Origin: Sulfitobacter sp. SK011
GTDB lineage: Bacteria; Pseudomonadota; Alphaproteobacteria; Rhodobacterales; Rhodobacteraceae
Assembly: GCF_003352065.1 (NCBI RefSeq)
Contig: NZ_CP025803.1
Location: 372,001 to 436,000 of the forward strand
Length of the DNA: 64,000 nucleotides
Reading direction: 5' to 3'
Below are positions 35,838 to 44,369 of this stretch, in pieces. The notes below the pieces were generated by a model. It saw nothing but the letters and a program-made list of their open reading frames with translations. It was not told where the DNA came from and searched no databases. Numbering within the stretch: the stretch's first letter is position 1; the number at the start of each line of letters is the position of its first letter. Made by a program: the position numbers and the translations under genes.

Positions 35838-36509
35838 GAAGCCTTGCTTTCGCATTGCCCCGAAGGGGCGCAGGTGGTCAACACGGCGCGTATGTCGCTG
35901 GATGAGATTATCGAGGTGATCGCGCAGGCGGACGCGGCGGGTCATGATGTGGCGCGGCTGCATTCTGGTGATCTCTCGGTCTGGTCCGCGATGGGCGAAC
36001 AACTGCGCCGATTGCGCGCGCTCGGTATCGCGTATGACGTCACGCCCGGTGTGCCGTCCTTTGCCGCTGCGGCGGCCGAACTTGGTGCTGAACTGACGCT
36101 TCCCGGTGTCGTTCAATCCGTGATCCTGACCCGCACGTCGGGGCGTGCCACGGCAATGCCTGATGGCGAAACGCTTGAGAACTTTGCGAAAACGGGGGCG
36201 ACGCTGGCAATCCATCTGAGCGTTCATGTTCTGGACAAGGTGGTGACGGACCTGACCCCATTTTATGGTACCGATTGTCCGGTTGCCGTGGTCTGGCGCG
36301 CCAGTTGGCCGGATCAGCGCATCGTCAAGGCAACGCTTGCCACCCTGCAGACCGCAATCGGTGCCGAAATGGAGCGCACGGCGCTGATCCTTGTCGGGCA
36401 CGCGCTGGGGTCCGAAGATTTTGGTGAAAGCCGGCTTTATGCCGGTGATTATGATCGGCGATTCCGGCCTGTTGGCACAGACCCGCGCTTTCCGGAGACA
36501 GCCGAATGA
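35724..36509 (+). CDS. cobM: Precorrin-4 C11-methyltransferase CobM
   Basis: A 261-residue methylase that adds the C11 methyl to precorrin-4. Family segments are [36 protein letters not shown] and [19 protein letters not shown], with [10 protein letters not shown] later. The start is GTG at 35724 with AAGGGG upstream, in the second unit of the tandem duplication. The stop overlaps cobB. Confidence 0.94.
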   Translation: MTVHFIGAGPGAPDLITLRGRDLIAACPVCLFAGSLVPEALLSHCPEGAQVVNTARMSLDEIIEVIAQADAAGHDVARLHSGDLSVWSAMGEQLRRLRALGIAYDVTPGVPSFAAAAAELGAELTLPGVVQSVILTRTSGRATAMPDGETLENFAKTGATLAIHLSVHVLDKVVTDLTPFYGTDCPVAVVWRASWPDQRIVKATLATLQTAIGAEMERTALILVGHALGSEDFGESRLYAGDYDRRFRPVGTDPRFPETAE

Positions 36510-37831
36510 TCCCCCCCGGCATTCTGATTTCCGCACCCTCATCAGGCACCGGCAAGACCACGCTGATGCTGGGCCTTTTGGCCGCGCTCAAGGCGCAAGG
36601 CGTCAACGTGCAGCCCTTCAAAAGCGGCCCGGACTATATTGACCCTGCCTTCCATACGGCCGCATCAGGGCGCGCATCTTTCAACCTTGATAGCTGGTCG
36701 ATGGACCGTGCGCGTATCGACGGTTTGACAGGAAACGCGGCGGGCGCAGATTTGATCCTTGCCGAAGGGTCGATGGGGCTGTTTGACGGTGTGGCGGTGC
36801 CGGGCGCGTGCGGAAATGGCGCAAGTGCTGATGTTGCGGCCCTGATGGGCTGGCCTGTGGTTCTGGTTCTGGATGTGTCCGGTGCAGCGCAATCGGTGGC
36901 GGCGACGGCGCTAGGTTTCAAACTGATGCGCCCGGATGTGACATTGGCGGGCGTGGTCCTGAACCGCGTGGCGTCTCCGCGCCATGATACCCTGGTGCGG
37001 GTCGGGATGGCGCAGGTCGGCGTAACCGTGCTGGGGTCCTTGCCTCGACGGACAGCGATTGAAATGCCTGAACGCCATCTGGGATTAGTGCAGGCCGGAG
37101 AACAGGAAAACCTGCCGCAGCTTTTGGCAGAGGCCGCAGCGTTTGTGACTGAACATGTGGACATCGCAGCCATTCGCGCAGCAGCCGCCGGGACGATGAC
37201 CGATGCACCCCCGCCAGCAAAGATACCGCCGCCCGGGGGCCGCATTGCGCTGGCACAGGACAATGCCTTTGCCTTTGTCTATCCGCATCTGTTGGCCGGT
37301 TGGCGTGCTGCGGGCGCAGAAATTCTGCCATTCTCACCGCTGGCGGATGAGGCACCGGATGTCAGCGCTGATGTGTGCTGGCTGCCCGGCGGGTATCCTG
37401 AATTGCATGCAGGGAAACTGGCGGCGGCGGCGCATTTCCGCACCGGATTGCAAAGCTTTGCCCAGACCAAACCCGTGCACGGCGAATGCGGCGGCTACAT
37501 GGCGATGGGGACCGGAATTATCGACAAGGATGGTGTGCGTCACGAGATGGCAGGCCTCTTGGGATTGGAGACGTCTTTTGCCAAACGCAAGATGCACCTT
37601 GGCTATCGCAAAGCGGACCTGAACGCAGCGATCCCCGGTCATGATGCGCGGGCCCGGCTGCGCGGGCATGAATTTCACTATGCCACCATTCTGACCGAAC
37701 CTGATGCGCCCTTGGCGCACATCACCGACAGCAACGATCTGGACGTGCCGGAAACCGGATCGGTGCGGACCTTTGAAGGTGGCGGACGCGCGACGGGCAC
37801 GTTTTTTCATATGATCGCTGAGGCACCATGA
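36506..37831 (+). CDS. cobB: Hydrogenobyrinic acid a,c-diamide synthase CobB
   Basis: A 441-residue glutamine-dependent amidase that amidates the a and c side chains, giving the substrate of the CobNST chelatase. The N-terminal nucleotide-binding part has [21 protein letters not shown] and [13 protein letters not shown]. The C-terminal glutaminase domain carries the catalytic cysteine in [16 protein letters not shown] overlaps couple it to cobM and cobA. Confidence 0.95.
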   Translation: MIPPGILISAPSSGTGKTTLMLGLLAALKAQGVNVQPFKSGPDYIDPAFHTAASGRASFNLDSWSMDRARIDGLTGNAAGADLILAEGSMGLFDGVAVPGACGNGASADVAALMGWPVVLVLDVSGAAQSVAATALGFKLMRPDVTLAGVVLNRVASPRHDTLVRVGMAQVGVTVLGSLPRRTAIEMPERHLGLVQAGEQENLPQLLAEAAAFVTEHVDIAAIRAAAAGTMTDAPPPAKIPPPGGRIALAQDNAFAFVYPHLLAGWRAAGAEILPFSPLADEAPDVSADVCWLPGGYPELHAGKLAAAAHFRTGLQSFAQTKPVHGECGGYMAMGTGIIDKDGVRHEMAGLLGLETSFAKRKMHLGYRKADLNAAIPGHDARARLRGHEFHYATILTEPDAPLAHITDSNDLDVPETGSVRTFEGGGRATGTFFHMIAEAP

Positions 37832-38553
37832 ACGGCTTTGTCTCTTTTGTCTCCTCCGGGCCGGGTGATCCCGACCTGCTGACCGTCAAGGCGGTGGACC
37901 GGCTGCAAAAGGCCGAAGTGGTTCTGTTTGATGATCTGAGCGCAGGACCGATTCTGGAACACGCCAAACCTGACGCGGATCTGATTGGTGTGGGCAAACG
38001 GGCCGGGCGCGCGTCGCCGAAACAAGATCACGTCAGCCGGGTTCTGGTGGAATATGCTCAAGCTGGATTGCGGGTGGTGCGCCTCAAATCCGGTGATTGC
38101 GGTATGTTCGGACGGCTCGAAGAAGAGATCATCGCGTTGCGGGCGGCGGGCATTCCGTTTGAGATTATTCCCGGTGTGACCTCGGCCTCTGCTGCAGCGG
38201 CTACGGCAGGTATTCCATTGACCCGCCGCCTGACCGCCCGGCGGGTGCAGTTTATTACCGGCGCAGATGTCACCGGTGATTTGCCAGCCGATGTGAACAT
38301 GGCCGCTTTGGCTGACCCTCTGGCGACCACCGTTGTCTATATGGGCAAACGGACTTTTGCCGGACTGGTCGCACGTTTGATCGAACATGGGTTGCCGGGC
38401 GATACACCTGCGATGCTGGCCGAGGCGGTATCGACCCCCGCCGAAAAGGTTCAGCGATTTACGATTGCGACCCTTGCCCTCCATCTGGAAAAAGCGACAA
38501 GCACCACACCTGCGCTGATCTTTTACGGCCCATTGGCGGAGTTTGACGGGTGA
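37828..38553 (+). CDS. cobA: Uroporphyrinogen-III C-methyltransferase CobA (SUMT)
   Basis: A 241-residue methylase that makes precorrin-2 from uroporphyrinogen III, the entry step of the corrin branch. Segments are SSGPGDPDLLTVKAVDRL, VVRLKSGDCGMFGRLEEE, IIPGVTSASAAAATAGIPLT and TTVVYMGKRT. It has no siroheme (CysG-N) domain. Its TGA overlaps the GTG of the next gene. Confidence 0.94.
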   Translation: MNGFVSFVSSGPGDPDLLTVKAVDRLQKAEVVLFDDLSAGPILEHAKPDADLIGVGKRAGRASPKQDHVSRVLVEYAQAGLRVVRLKSGDCGMFGRLEEEIIALRAAGIPFEIIPGVTSASAAAATAGIPLTRRLTARRVQFITGADVTGDLPADVNMAALADPLATTVVYMGKRTFAGLVARLIEHGLPGDTPAMLAEAVSTPAEKVQRFTIATLALHLEKATSTTPALIFYGPLAEFDG

Positions 38554-38852
38554 AGGTTTTTGTCTGCAAGAGCTGTTCCGTCGAAGGTGATTTTGTCGAT
38601 GAGGTGCGCGTCGGATTGCAGGAGGTGGATGTTGTCAGTGTCGACTGCATGTCAGGCTGTGAGCGTGCACAAACGATTGCGTTCCGCAGCCCCGGCAAGG
38701 TTGCATATCTGTTCGGTGACATCACGACGGCGGACATGGACGATTTGCGAAACTTTGTGCGGCTTTATCTGGCGTCCGAAGATGGGACATTCCCGGATGC
38801 ACGCGTGCTGGGCAATCTGCGCACCAAAGCCATCGCGCGGATACCGGGATGA
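38550..38852 (+). CDS. DUF1636 family protein, second copy
   Basis: A 100-residue paralogue of the protein at 25336, with the same cysteine pattern CKSC and CMSGC about 25-30 residues later, and a similar ending TKAIARIPG compared with SLARIPPMELPK. It begins at GTG (GTGA overlap with cobA) and its stop overlaps cobF. Two copies in one corrin operon point to an auxiliary role, for example carrying electrons to CobG, which is not proven. Confidence 0.8.
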   Translation: MKVFVCKSCSVEGDFVDEVRVGLQEVDVVSVDCMSGCERAQTIAFRSPGKVAYLFGDITTADMDDLRNFVRLYLASEDGTFPDARVLGNLRTKAIARIPG

Positions 38853-39601
38853 GCCTTGTGCATCTGACGCTGATCGGGATCGGGACGGGCAACCCCGAGC
38901 ATCTGACCCTGCAGGCGATCCGCGCGATCAACAGGCAGGATTTGATCCTGATCCCGCGCAAAGGCGAGGCAAAGGCCGATCTTGCCGAACTGCGCCGCGC
39001 GATATGTGATGAGGTTTTAAACAACAAAGCCACACAGATTGTGGAATTTGATTTGCCTGTGCGGGATGAAGCGACAGCGGATTATCGGCAACGGGTTGAT
39101 GATTGGCACGACGCCATTGCGCTGGCATGGCAAGAGGCGATGGCAGGTCATCCGGGGGCCGCGAAGGTCGCACTGCTGGTCTGGGGGGATCCATCCCTTT
39201 ATGACAGCACCTTGCGGATTGCCGCGCGGCTGGACCCCGCGCCGGCGCTTGAGGTGATCCCCGGTATCACATCATTGCACGCGCTGACCGCGGCACATGC
39301 GATCCCCGTGAATGACATTGGCGCGCCATTTGTCGTGACCACAGGGCGGCGGTTGCGCGATGAAGGGTGGCCCGCAGGTGTCGATACTGTTGTTGTCATG
39401 CTGGACGGCGATTGTGCATTTCAGACACTGGCAGCTGACGGGGTGCACATCTGGTGGGGTGGGTATGTTGGGATGATGGAACAAATCATTTGCGAGGGGC
39501 CGCTGGTTGAGGTGCGGGATCAGATCATCAAAATGCGCGCTGAGGCGCGGGGCCGGCACGGTTGGATCATGGACATATATATCCTGCGCAGAATGTGCTG
39601 A
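38849..39601 (+). CDS. cobF: Precorrin-6A synthase (deacetylating) CobF
   Basis: A 250-residue methylase that methylates C1 of precorrin-5 with loss of acetate; CobF is specific to the aerobic pathway. The start reads LTLIGIGTGNPEHLTLQAI, then LILIPRKGEAKADLAELR and LLVWGDPSLYDSTLRIA, with the later VVVMLDGDCAFQTL. It is the last gene of the cobalamin run, facing arfB tail to tail. Confidence 0.94.
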   Translation: MSLVHLTLIGIGTGNPEHLTLQAIRAINRQDLILIPRKGEAKADLAELRRAICDEVLNNKATQIVEFDLPVRDEATADYRQRVDDWHDAIALAWQEAMAGHPGAAKVALLVWGDPSLYDSTLRIAARLDPAPALEVIPGITSLHALTAAHAIPVNDIGAPFVVTTGRRLRDEGWPAGVDTVVVMLDGDCAFQTLAADGVHIWWGGYVGMMEQIICEGPLVEVRDQIIKMRAEARGRHGWIMDIYILRRMC

Positions 39602-39636
39602 GGGCCGCCAGTAAACGGTGCGTCCTTGCTTTGGCA

Positions 39637-40059
39637 CTAGGTATCCGGGTCGACTTTTCCACGCATTGCCTTGACCTCACCACGCACCTTCTTGGCCTTC
39701 AATCGCCGTTTCTTGGACCCCAAAGTGGGCCGGGTCGCGATGCGTCGCTTGGGTGGTGTCAGCGCCTTTTTAATCAGTTCCGCCAGACGATCCCGCGCGA
39801 TATCTCGATTGCGCGCCTGTGATCGGGTTTCGTCGCACTGAATGACCAGCGCACCTTCAAGCGTCCAGCGCCGACCGGCCAGCCGTCGCAGTCGCGTTTT
39901 GACCGGACCCGTCAGCGAAGGAGACGTTGCTGCCTCAAACCTCAACTCGACAGCAGACGAGACCTTGTTCACATTCTGGCCACCCGGCCCCGACGCCCGC
40001 ATGAAGGTTTCGGTCAATTCCCAGTCTTGCAGGGCAACGGTATCGGTGATGCGTAACAT
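39637..40059 (-). CDS. arfB: Alternative ribosome-rescue factor / peptidyl-tRNA hydrolase ArfB
   Basis: A 140-residue protein with the GGQ motif in ASGPGGQNVNKVSSAVELRF, the catalytic loop that releases the nascent chain on stalled ribosomes. The C-terminal 45 residues are rich in Lys and Arg (RPTLGSKKRRLKAKKVRGE), the tail that enters the mRNA channel. This matches ArfB/YaeJ in length. Confidence 0.93.
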   Translation of the reverse strand: MLRITDTVALQDWELTETFMRASGPGGQNVNKVSSAVELRFEAATSPSLTGPVKTRLRRLAGRRWTLEGALVIQCDETRSQARNRDIARDRLAELIKKALTPPKRRIATRPTLGSKKRRLKAKKVRGEVKAMRGKVDPDT

Positions 40060-40110
40060 GGGTTCAATATCGCATGGGCATTGGCCAAGTTGAAGGGCGA
40101 GAAACGAAAT

Positions 40111-40136
40111 GGGCCGCTCCAGCTAAGGAGCGGCCC
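40111..40136 (-). terminator. GC-rich hairpin on the minus strand before arfB
   Basis: GGGCCGCTCC at 40111-40120 pairs with GGAGCGGCCC at 40127-40136 around a 6-nt loop. On the minus strand it is followed by ATTTCGTTTC, a weak T-rich tract. It would end transcripts coming from the 40.14-40.30 kb element before arfB. Confidence 0.6.
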
Positions 40137-40290
40137 AATCGAATGGTTTAAGGAGGTGGGATCGGTTAGATCAACTGATCCACCTGGGTTGTTATCGCTG
40201 CCAAGGGCTGCCCTAGCAGGTTACCTCCCAAGCTGTTCCGACACCTCGCTCCAGTACCTTTCTTGACACTAGATCACCTCCTTTACATTT
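40137..40290 (-). ncRNA. Short structured element with a strong ribosome binding site; broken micro-ORF or small RNA
   Basis: On the minus strand an ideal AAAGGAGGTGATC site precedes GTG at 40273, giving a frame of only 18 codons (MSRKVLERGVGTAWEVTC) before TAG. Adding one base at that TAG would continue in frame as GQPLAAITTQVDQLI to a TAA near 40168, that is 34 codons. About 20 bases later CACCTCCTT is fully complementary to AAGGAGGTG of the binding site, so the RNA can fold on itself and hide the start. A terminator hairpin follows. I recognise no known RNA family or peptide; either reading is open. Confidence 0.4.
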
Positions 40291-40407
40291 GTTGAACTCA
40301 CCTGAATCGTTGCACAGGTATTTCAAAACGCAAAGCACTTTTTTCGCTTACATTCCGAAAGTGTGACATTGCCGCACAGGAGGTTCCCTTTGTCATTGCG
40401 ACAACAA

Positions 40408-41028
40408 TCACGCCGTCGGCATGAGCCTGCTGGTAATCATGCGGAACGGGATCAGTGCGACCAGGGCAATGCTGAGTTTCACGGCCCAATCTGCCAGCGC
40501 AAGCGAAACCCAGAGCGGGGCCGCCGGACCAAAGCCAAGCAGCGGCAGAATTTCAGCCGCCCAGGAAACGTCCGTGGCAGGGTGCACAAAAGATAGCGCA
40601 CCGGAAAAGGCGATCCCAAAGAACAATGCCGTATCAACTGTGCTGCCGATCAAAGTGCTGATCAGGGGCGCGCGCCACCAGGCACCGCCGCGCAGGGCGG
40701 CAAAGATGGAAACATCAAGAAGCTGTGCAGCAAGGAACGCCACGCCAGAACCAATTGCGATGCGCAAGGTGACCAGCGGGCCAAATTCGCCCATGATCTG
40801 GGTGCCAATCAATGAACAGATCAGGCCGACTACAAACCCGACAAGGACAACACGGCGGGCAGCCGATGCGCCATAAACGCGGTTCATCACGTCTGTGACC
40901 AGAAACGCGAAGGGGTAAGTGAATGCGCCCCAGGTCAACCACTGACCATAGAGAAATTGAACGAGGATGTTTGAGGCCACAACAATGGTGGCCATGGCAA
41001 GAATGCCGGGAAGATAAGTGCGTGTCAT
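40408..41028 (-). CDS. yhhQ: Queuosine precursor transporter (YhhQ/VUT family)
   Basis: A 206-residue inner-membrane protein with about six spans, matching the YhhQ/COG1738 family: FTYPFAFLVTDVMNRVYGA near residue 40 and LISTLIGSTVDTALFFGIAF near residue 125. YhhQ imports queuosine precursors such as preQ0 and preQ1. A likely preQ1 riboswitch lies directly upstream, which fits. The ATG at 41028 has no clear ribosome binding site, as in some riboswitch-controlled genes. Confidence 0.88.
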   Translation of the reverse strand: MTRTYLPGILAMATIVVASNILVQFLYGQWLTWGAFTYPFAFLVTDVMNRVYGASAARRVVLVGFVVGLICSLIGTQIMGEFGPLVTLRIAIGSGVAFLAAQLLDVSIFAALRGGAWWRAPLISTLIGSTVDTALFFGIAFSGALSFVHPATDVSWAAEILPLLGFGPAAPLWVSLALADWAVKLSIALVALIPFRMITSRLMPTA

Positions 41029-41035
41029 ATGTAAA

Positions 41036-41066
41036 CCGTTTTTTGCAAGGGTGCGGCGACTTGGCC
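41036..41066 (-). promoter_or_regulatory. Probable preQ1-I riboswitch
   Basis: Just before the YhhQ gene the minus strand reads CAAG, a loop with GCCG and CACC, CTTG, then C-AAAAAA-CGG. CAAG/CTTG form the stem, the CACCC segment and the A-run match preQ1-I, and CCG in the loop can pair with CGG after the A-run to make the expected pseudoknot. The stem is only four bases, so the call is by pattern and by the gene it precedes. Confidence 0.6.
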
Positions 41067-41118
41067 AGCGGGGATCGCTGACAGGGGCGCTTTACGGTTT
41101 CCTGACGATGCGCGCAAG

Positions 41119-41997
41119 CTATTCTTCCAGGGCGAATTCCACGATCTGTGTCTGCTGAATGGGCAGAAAATTGTCGTCAGAAACCAGCGTTACGAATGTT
41201 TGACCTGACATATCCCGCCAAATGCTGATGGCTTCAAAATTGTCAAACTGGCCGGGGCCGGTGGTAAGCAGGACCTCTTCGTCCAGGTCAGGCGCAGCAA
41301 GATCGAACCTGCGAATGCGACTGCGAAAGCCCAAAGGCGTCACAGCCCGTTCGAGAAGGTAGAACAGCCCATCATCACTGAAATCCGCACCCACCGGCAG
41401 GAAGGGGCCGCGACGTGGGATATGATGGGCCACATGCCATTCCCCGCCCACATGTGTGAAAACGGGAAATGGGGTATCAATCATGCCCGACCGTTCGGGC
41501 AGTGTGTAAAGTGTCCCATCGGGGTGAACGGCAAGCGCCTCAAGTCCAGAATTGTCCTGCAGGTCTACAAACTCTGTTGTGGTCAAGGCACCTAGGATGC
41601 GCGCAGAGTCGAGATCCACCTGTTCCACCCGATGATCTTGTTCAAAGGATACAAATGCGTGACCATGCGCATCCATGGCCAGCCCTTCGGCATCCAATTC
41701 AAAACTTTCTGACGAGACCCTGACGGTAGGCGTCAATAAGACATGCCCACGCAACTTGAGCGCTGTGAGGACACCGTTCTCACGCAGCATGGTCGCAGTG
41801 ACGAGACTGCCCTTGTCGGTGATCAACGTTATGTCGGTGCCGTTTGCCGTCACCTCGGCCCCGGAGAAACCGCCGAACCACGGATCGGTTTGTGACCAGA
41901 TTAATTTGGACACCTGATGAAGTGACGGTTCGGCCTGTGCGGTCAGTGCGACACAGGTGAATGCAACGAAAAAGGCTGTTCTGATGACGTAGATCAG
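41119..41997 (-). CDS. Secreted phytase-like esterase (PF13449-type), apparent CTG start
   Basis: A beta-propeller-like protein of the esterase-like-activity-of-phytase family (DAEGLAMDAHGHAFVSFEQ, NSGLEALAVHPDGTLYTLPE, GQFDNFEAISIW). A signal peptide lies in frame upstream of the first usual start (GTG at 41913): IYVIRTAFFVAFTCVALTAQ with the AQA cleavage site. No ATG, GTG or TTG occurs between the preceding in-frame stop and 41913; the only fitting codon is CTG at 41997, overlapping the mepA stop as CTGA. So the gene either starts at CTG, giving 292 residues, or has lost its ATG. Confidence 0.7.
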   Translation of the reverse strand: MIYVIRTAFFVAFTCVALTAQAEPSLHQVSKLIWSQTDPWFGGFSGAEVTANGTDITLITDKGSLVTATMLRENGVLTALKLRGHVLLTPTVRVSSESFELDAEGLAMDAHGHAFVSFEQDHRVEQVDLDSARILGALTTTEFVDLQDNSGLEALAVHPDGTLYTLPERSGMIDTPFPVFTHVGGEWHVAHHIPRRGPFLPVGADFSDDGLFYLLERAVTPLGFRSRIRRFDLAAPDLDEEVLLTTGPGQFDNFEAISIWRDMSGQTFVTLVSDDNFLPIQQTQIVEFALEE

Positions 41998-42929
41998 TTG
42001 TCCAGCACAGACTTACATTGGGCGGGCAGGTCGGCCAGCACCAGTTCACGCCGGGGTTTTGGTTTCGGCGCGTTTGGGTTTGGTGGCGGCGGGTTCAGAA
42101 TATTGCGCTGCCATTCGCGTGCATCGGCGCAGCCGTCCCCGGCGGGGGGTGGTGTCTGGTTGGTGCAGCCGCGCGCCCCAGCCGGACAGGCAAGGCGCAC
42201 GTGGAAATGGTAGTGATGCCCATACCATGGCCTGATTTTGCGCAGATAGGCACGGTTGCCTTTTTCATCATTGCACATCTGCACCTTGGCACCGGGGAAT
42301 ACGAAAATACGCTCGACACGCGGGTCTTCGGCGGCGGCTTTGATGATCTCGTGGTGCGCGCGGGTCCAACTGCTGTTCACATATGCACCGTTGGCACGGC
42401 GCATCGAAATGGATGAAATGCTTTCGCGCTGTGCGCGGGACAGGCCCAGTGTTTTCGGGGGCAGCATCCAGATGTCTGCGTCAAGACCAATCTGGTGGCT
42501 GCGATGGCCTGTCAACATCGGACCGCCACGCGCCTGGCTCATATCGCCCACATAAATACCAGCCCAACCGGGCTGCTGAGCGGCTTTGGCGCTGAGTTTT
42601 TTGACCATATCAATCAGGTCGGGATGCCCCCAGTTTCGATTGCGTGACAAGCGCATGGCCTGCCATGTCGGGCCTGTTTCGGCCAGTTGTTCTGCCCCTG
42701 CAAGGCACCCCTTGGCATAGCTGCCATAGGGCGCGGATGACTGTGGCGAGGCAAAACTTTTTGCCCCAAAGAGCTTTTTCGCCTGCACATTGCTGAGTGC
42801 GCCGCCGGACGACCCGATGGTGGGCAGGACCGCTGATCTGCCGCTGATGTCATTGCTGGAATTGCCACCGCCACACGAACCCATTGTCAGGACCAAGGCC
42901 GCACAGGTCAAAAGGCGTGTCAGGATCAT
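41994..42929 (-). CDS. mepA: Penicillin-insensitive murein endopeptidase MepA
   Basis: A 311-residue secreted zinc peptidase that cuts peptidoglycan cross-links. The N-terminus is a signal peptide (TRLLTCAALVLTMGSCGGG), possibly with a lipoprotein cysteine. Metal and active-site residues are visible in GHRSHQIGLDADIWM and WYGHHYHFHVRL. A Pro-rich tail (NPPPPNPNAPKPKPR) precedes the end. Its start overlaps the end of the UMF1 gene (ATGA) and its stop overlaps the esterase gene. Confidence 0.92.
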   Translation of the reverse strand: MILTRLLTCAALVLTMGSCGGGNSSNDISGRSAVLPTIGSSGGALSNVQAKKLFGAKSFASPQSSAPYGSYAKGCLAGAEQLAETGPTWQAMRLSRNRNWGHPDLIDMVKKLSAKAAQQPGWAGIYVGDMSQARGGPMLTGHRSHQIGLDADIWMLPPKTLGLSRAQRESISSISMRRANGAYVNSSWTRAHHEIIKAAAEDPRVERIFVFPGAKVQMCNDEKGNRAYLRKIRPWYGHHYHFHVRLACPAGARGCTNQTPPPAGDGCADAREWQRNILNPPPPNPNAPKPKPRRELVLADLPAQCKSVLDN

Positions 42930-44299
42930 TTTTCAAAATCTCCGTTCGGTTTGACCCATGCTAACAGTATTAGGCCGACAATGAACAGACCCACAACGGG
43001 TGTAATGCCAAGGCGCTGGCTGCCTGTGATGTCACTTGTGAGCGCAATCAGCGCAGGTGCAATGAATGAGGTTGCCTTGCCCGACAATGCATAGAGGCCA
43101 AATGATTCGGTCATGCGGTCCGGGTTGCCCTGACGTGTCATCATGTTGCGCGATGACGCCTGCAATGCGCCACCTGCAGCACCAATCAGTGCACCGGCCA
43201 GATAGAACATGATATCAGGCAAGGTGGAGCCTTGCGCAACGGTCATGCCCAACACGGATGTAGGCGTCAACGAGATGATCAGGCAGGCCGTGAAGATCAG
43301 GATGATACAGCAAAATACGATAACCGGCATGGGCCCGATGCGACGGTCAACCCGGCCACCGATCACACAAAAAATAGCACCCGAGATGGCGGCGAGGATG
43401 CCAAAAATACCAATCTCCTGAATTGACCATTCCAAGACGCCGGACGCATAGAGCCCGCCAAAGGTATACATGCCATTGAGCGCGTCACGGTAAAACATCG
43501 ACGATCCGAGATAGGCCATCAATGAAGGATGCCGCGGCAGATTGCGTAATGTCTGCACCAAATCGGTCAATCCTTTGCCCAGCCGATACCGCGCGGCGGC
43601 CGGTTTGGGGGTGTCGCGTGTATAAAGGAAGAAAGGGATCATGAAGACCGCGAACCAGATCGCAGTCAGGGGTCCGACCACGCGGGTATCGGCCTTGGTC
43701 GCCGGATCCATACCAAAGAGCGGTGACAGTCCGGCCATCGTTTTGCCGCTGGACCCGCTTTGGAACAAGGCAATCATGATGATCAATGCAAGCACCCCAC
43801 CGGCATAACCAAACGCCCAACCGTCCCCTGAAATACGCCCGCGTTCTGCAGGGTCCGGGGATAACTCTGGCAGATAGGCATTGGTAAAGATCGTCGCGAA
43901 CTCCATCCCGATGAGGCCAATGCCGAAAAAGAACAACGCCCAAAGCACCGAGAAATCCTGTGGGGCGGTCCACCAAAGCGCGCCGGACCCAACGACATAA
44001 AGCAGCGAGAACAGCCAGACCCAAGGCAACCTCTTGCCGGACGAATCCGCAACCGCACCCAGGATTGGCGCGAGGATTGCGATGGCGATGCCCGCGATGG
44101 CCAGACCATATCCCCAATAGGCCTGCGCCTGCGCCTTGGCGGCAGACAGTTCCATGCCGCCCTCGACCAGAGAAGCAGTTGCCGTCTGGGCGAAGTAGGG
44201 GCCAAAAATGAAGGTAAGCAGAAGGGTATTGTAAGGCTGGCTTGCCCAATCAAAGAAATACCAGCCCCAGATGCGTTTGCGTGCGGTGATCTGTGTCAT
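42926..44299 (-). CDS. UMF1-type MFS transporter
   Basis: A 457-residue membrane protein with about twelve spans matching the UMF1/Atg22-like family: IWGWYFFDWASQPYNTLLLTFIFGPYF at the start is the family hallmark, then AYLPELSPDPAERGRISGDGWAFGYAGG. Substrates in bacteria are unclear; yeast Atg22 exports amino acids from the vacuole. The ATG at 44299 fits the family; the frame open to 44497 adds an unlikely leader. It overlaps mepA. Confidence 0.88.
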   Translation of the reverse strand: MTQITARKRIWGWYFFDWASQPYNTLLLTFIFGPYFAQTATASLVEGGMELSAAKAQAQAYWGYGLAIAGIAIAILAPILGAVADSSGKRLPWVWLFSLLYVVGSGALWWTAPQDFSVLWALFFFGIGLIGMEFATIFTNAYLPELSPDPAERGRISGDGWAFGYAGGVLALIIMIALFQSGSSGKTMAGLSPLFGMDPATKADTRVVGPLTAIWFAVFMIPFFLYTRDTPKPAAARYRLGKGLTDLVQTLRNLPRHPSLMAYLGSSMFYRDALNGMYTFGGLYASGVLEWSIQEIGIFGILAAISGAIFCVIGGRVDRRIGPMPVIVFCCIILIFTACLIISLTPTSVLGMTVAQGSTLPDIMFYLAGALIGAAGGALQASSRNMMTRQGNPDRMTESFGLYALSGKATSFIAPALIALTSDITGSQRLGITPVVGLFIVGLILLAWVKPNGDFEK

Positions 44300-44369
44300 A
44301 GCTACCCCGTTCTTCGTTGGCTGAAGGTAGAACAGGGCAGCGACGTATGCGCAAGATACGGTTTGGTGC

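Noticed and set aside
40278-40290. AAAGGAGGTGATC resembling the complement of the 16S rRNA 3' end
   Set aside because: Only about 12 bases match and no rRNA sequence surrounds it; it is better explained as a strong ribosome binding site.
40060-40300. SRP RNA, 6S RNA or tmRNA for the structured element before arfB
   Set aside because: The SRP core (GGAAGCAGCC), tmRNA 3' end and other known landmarks are absent.
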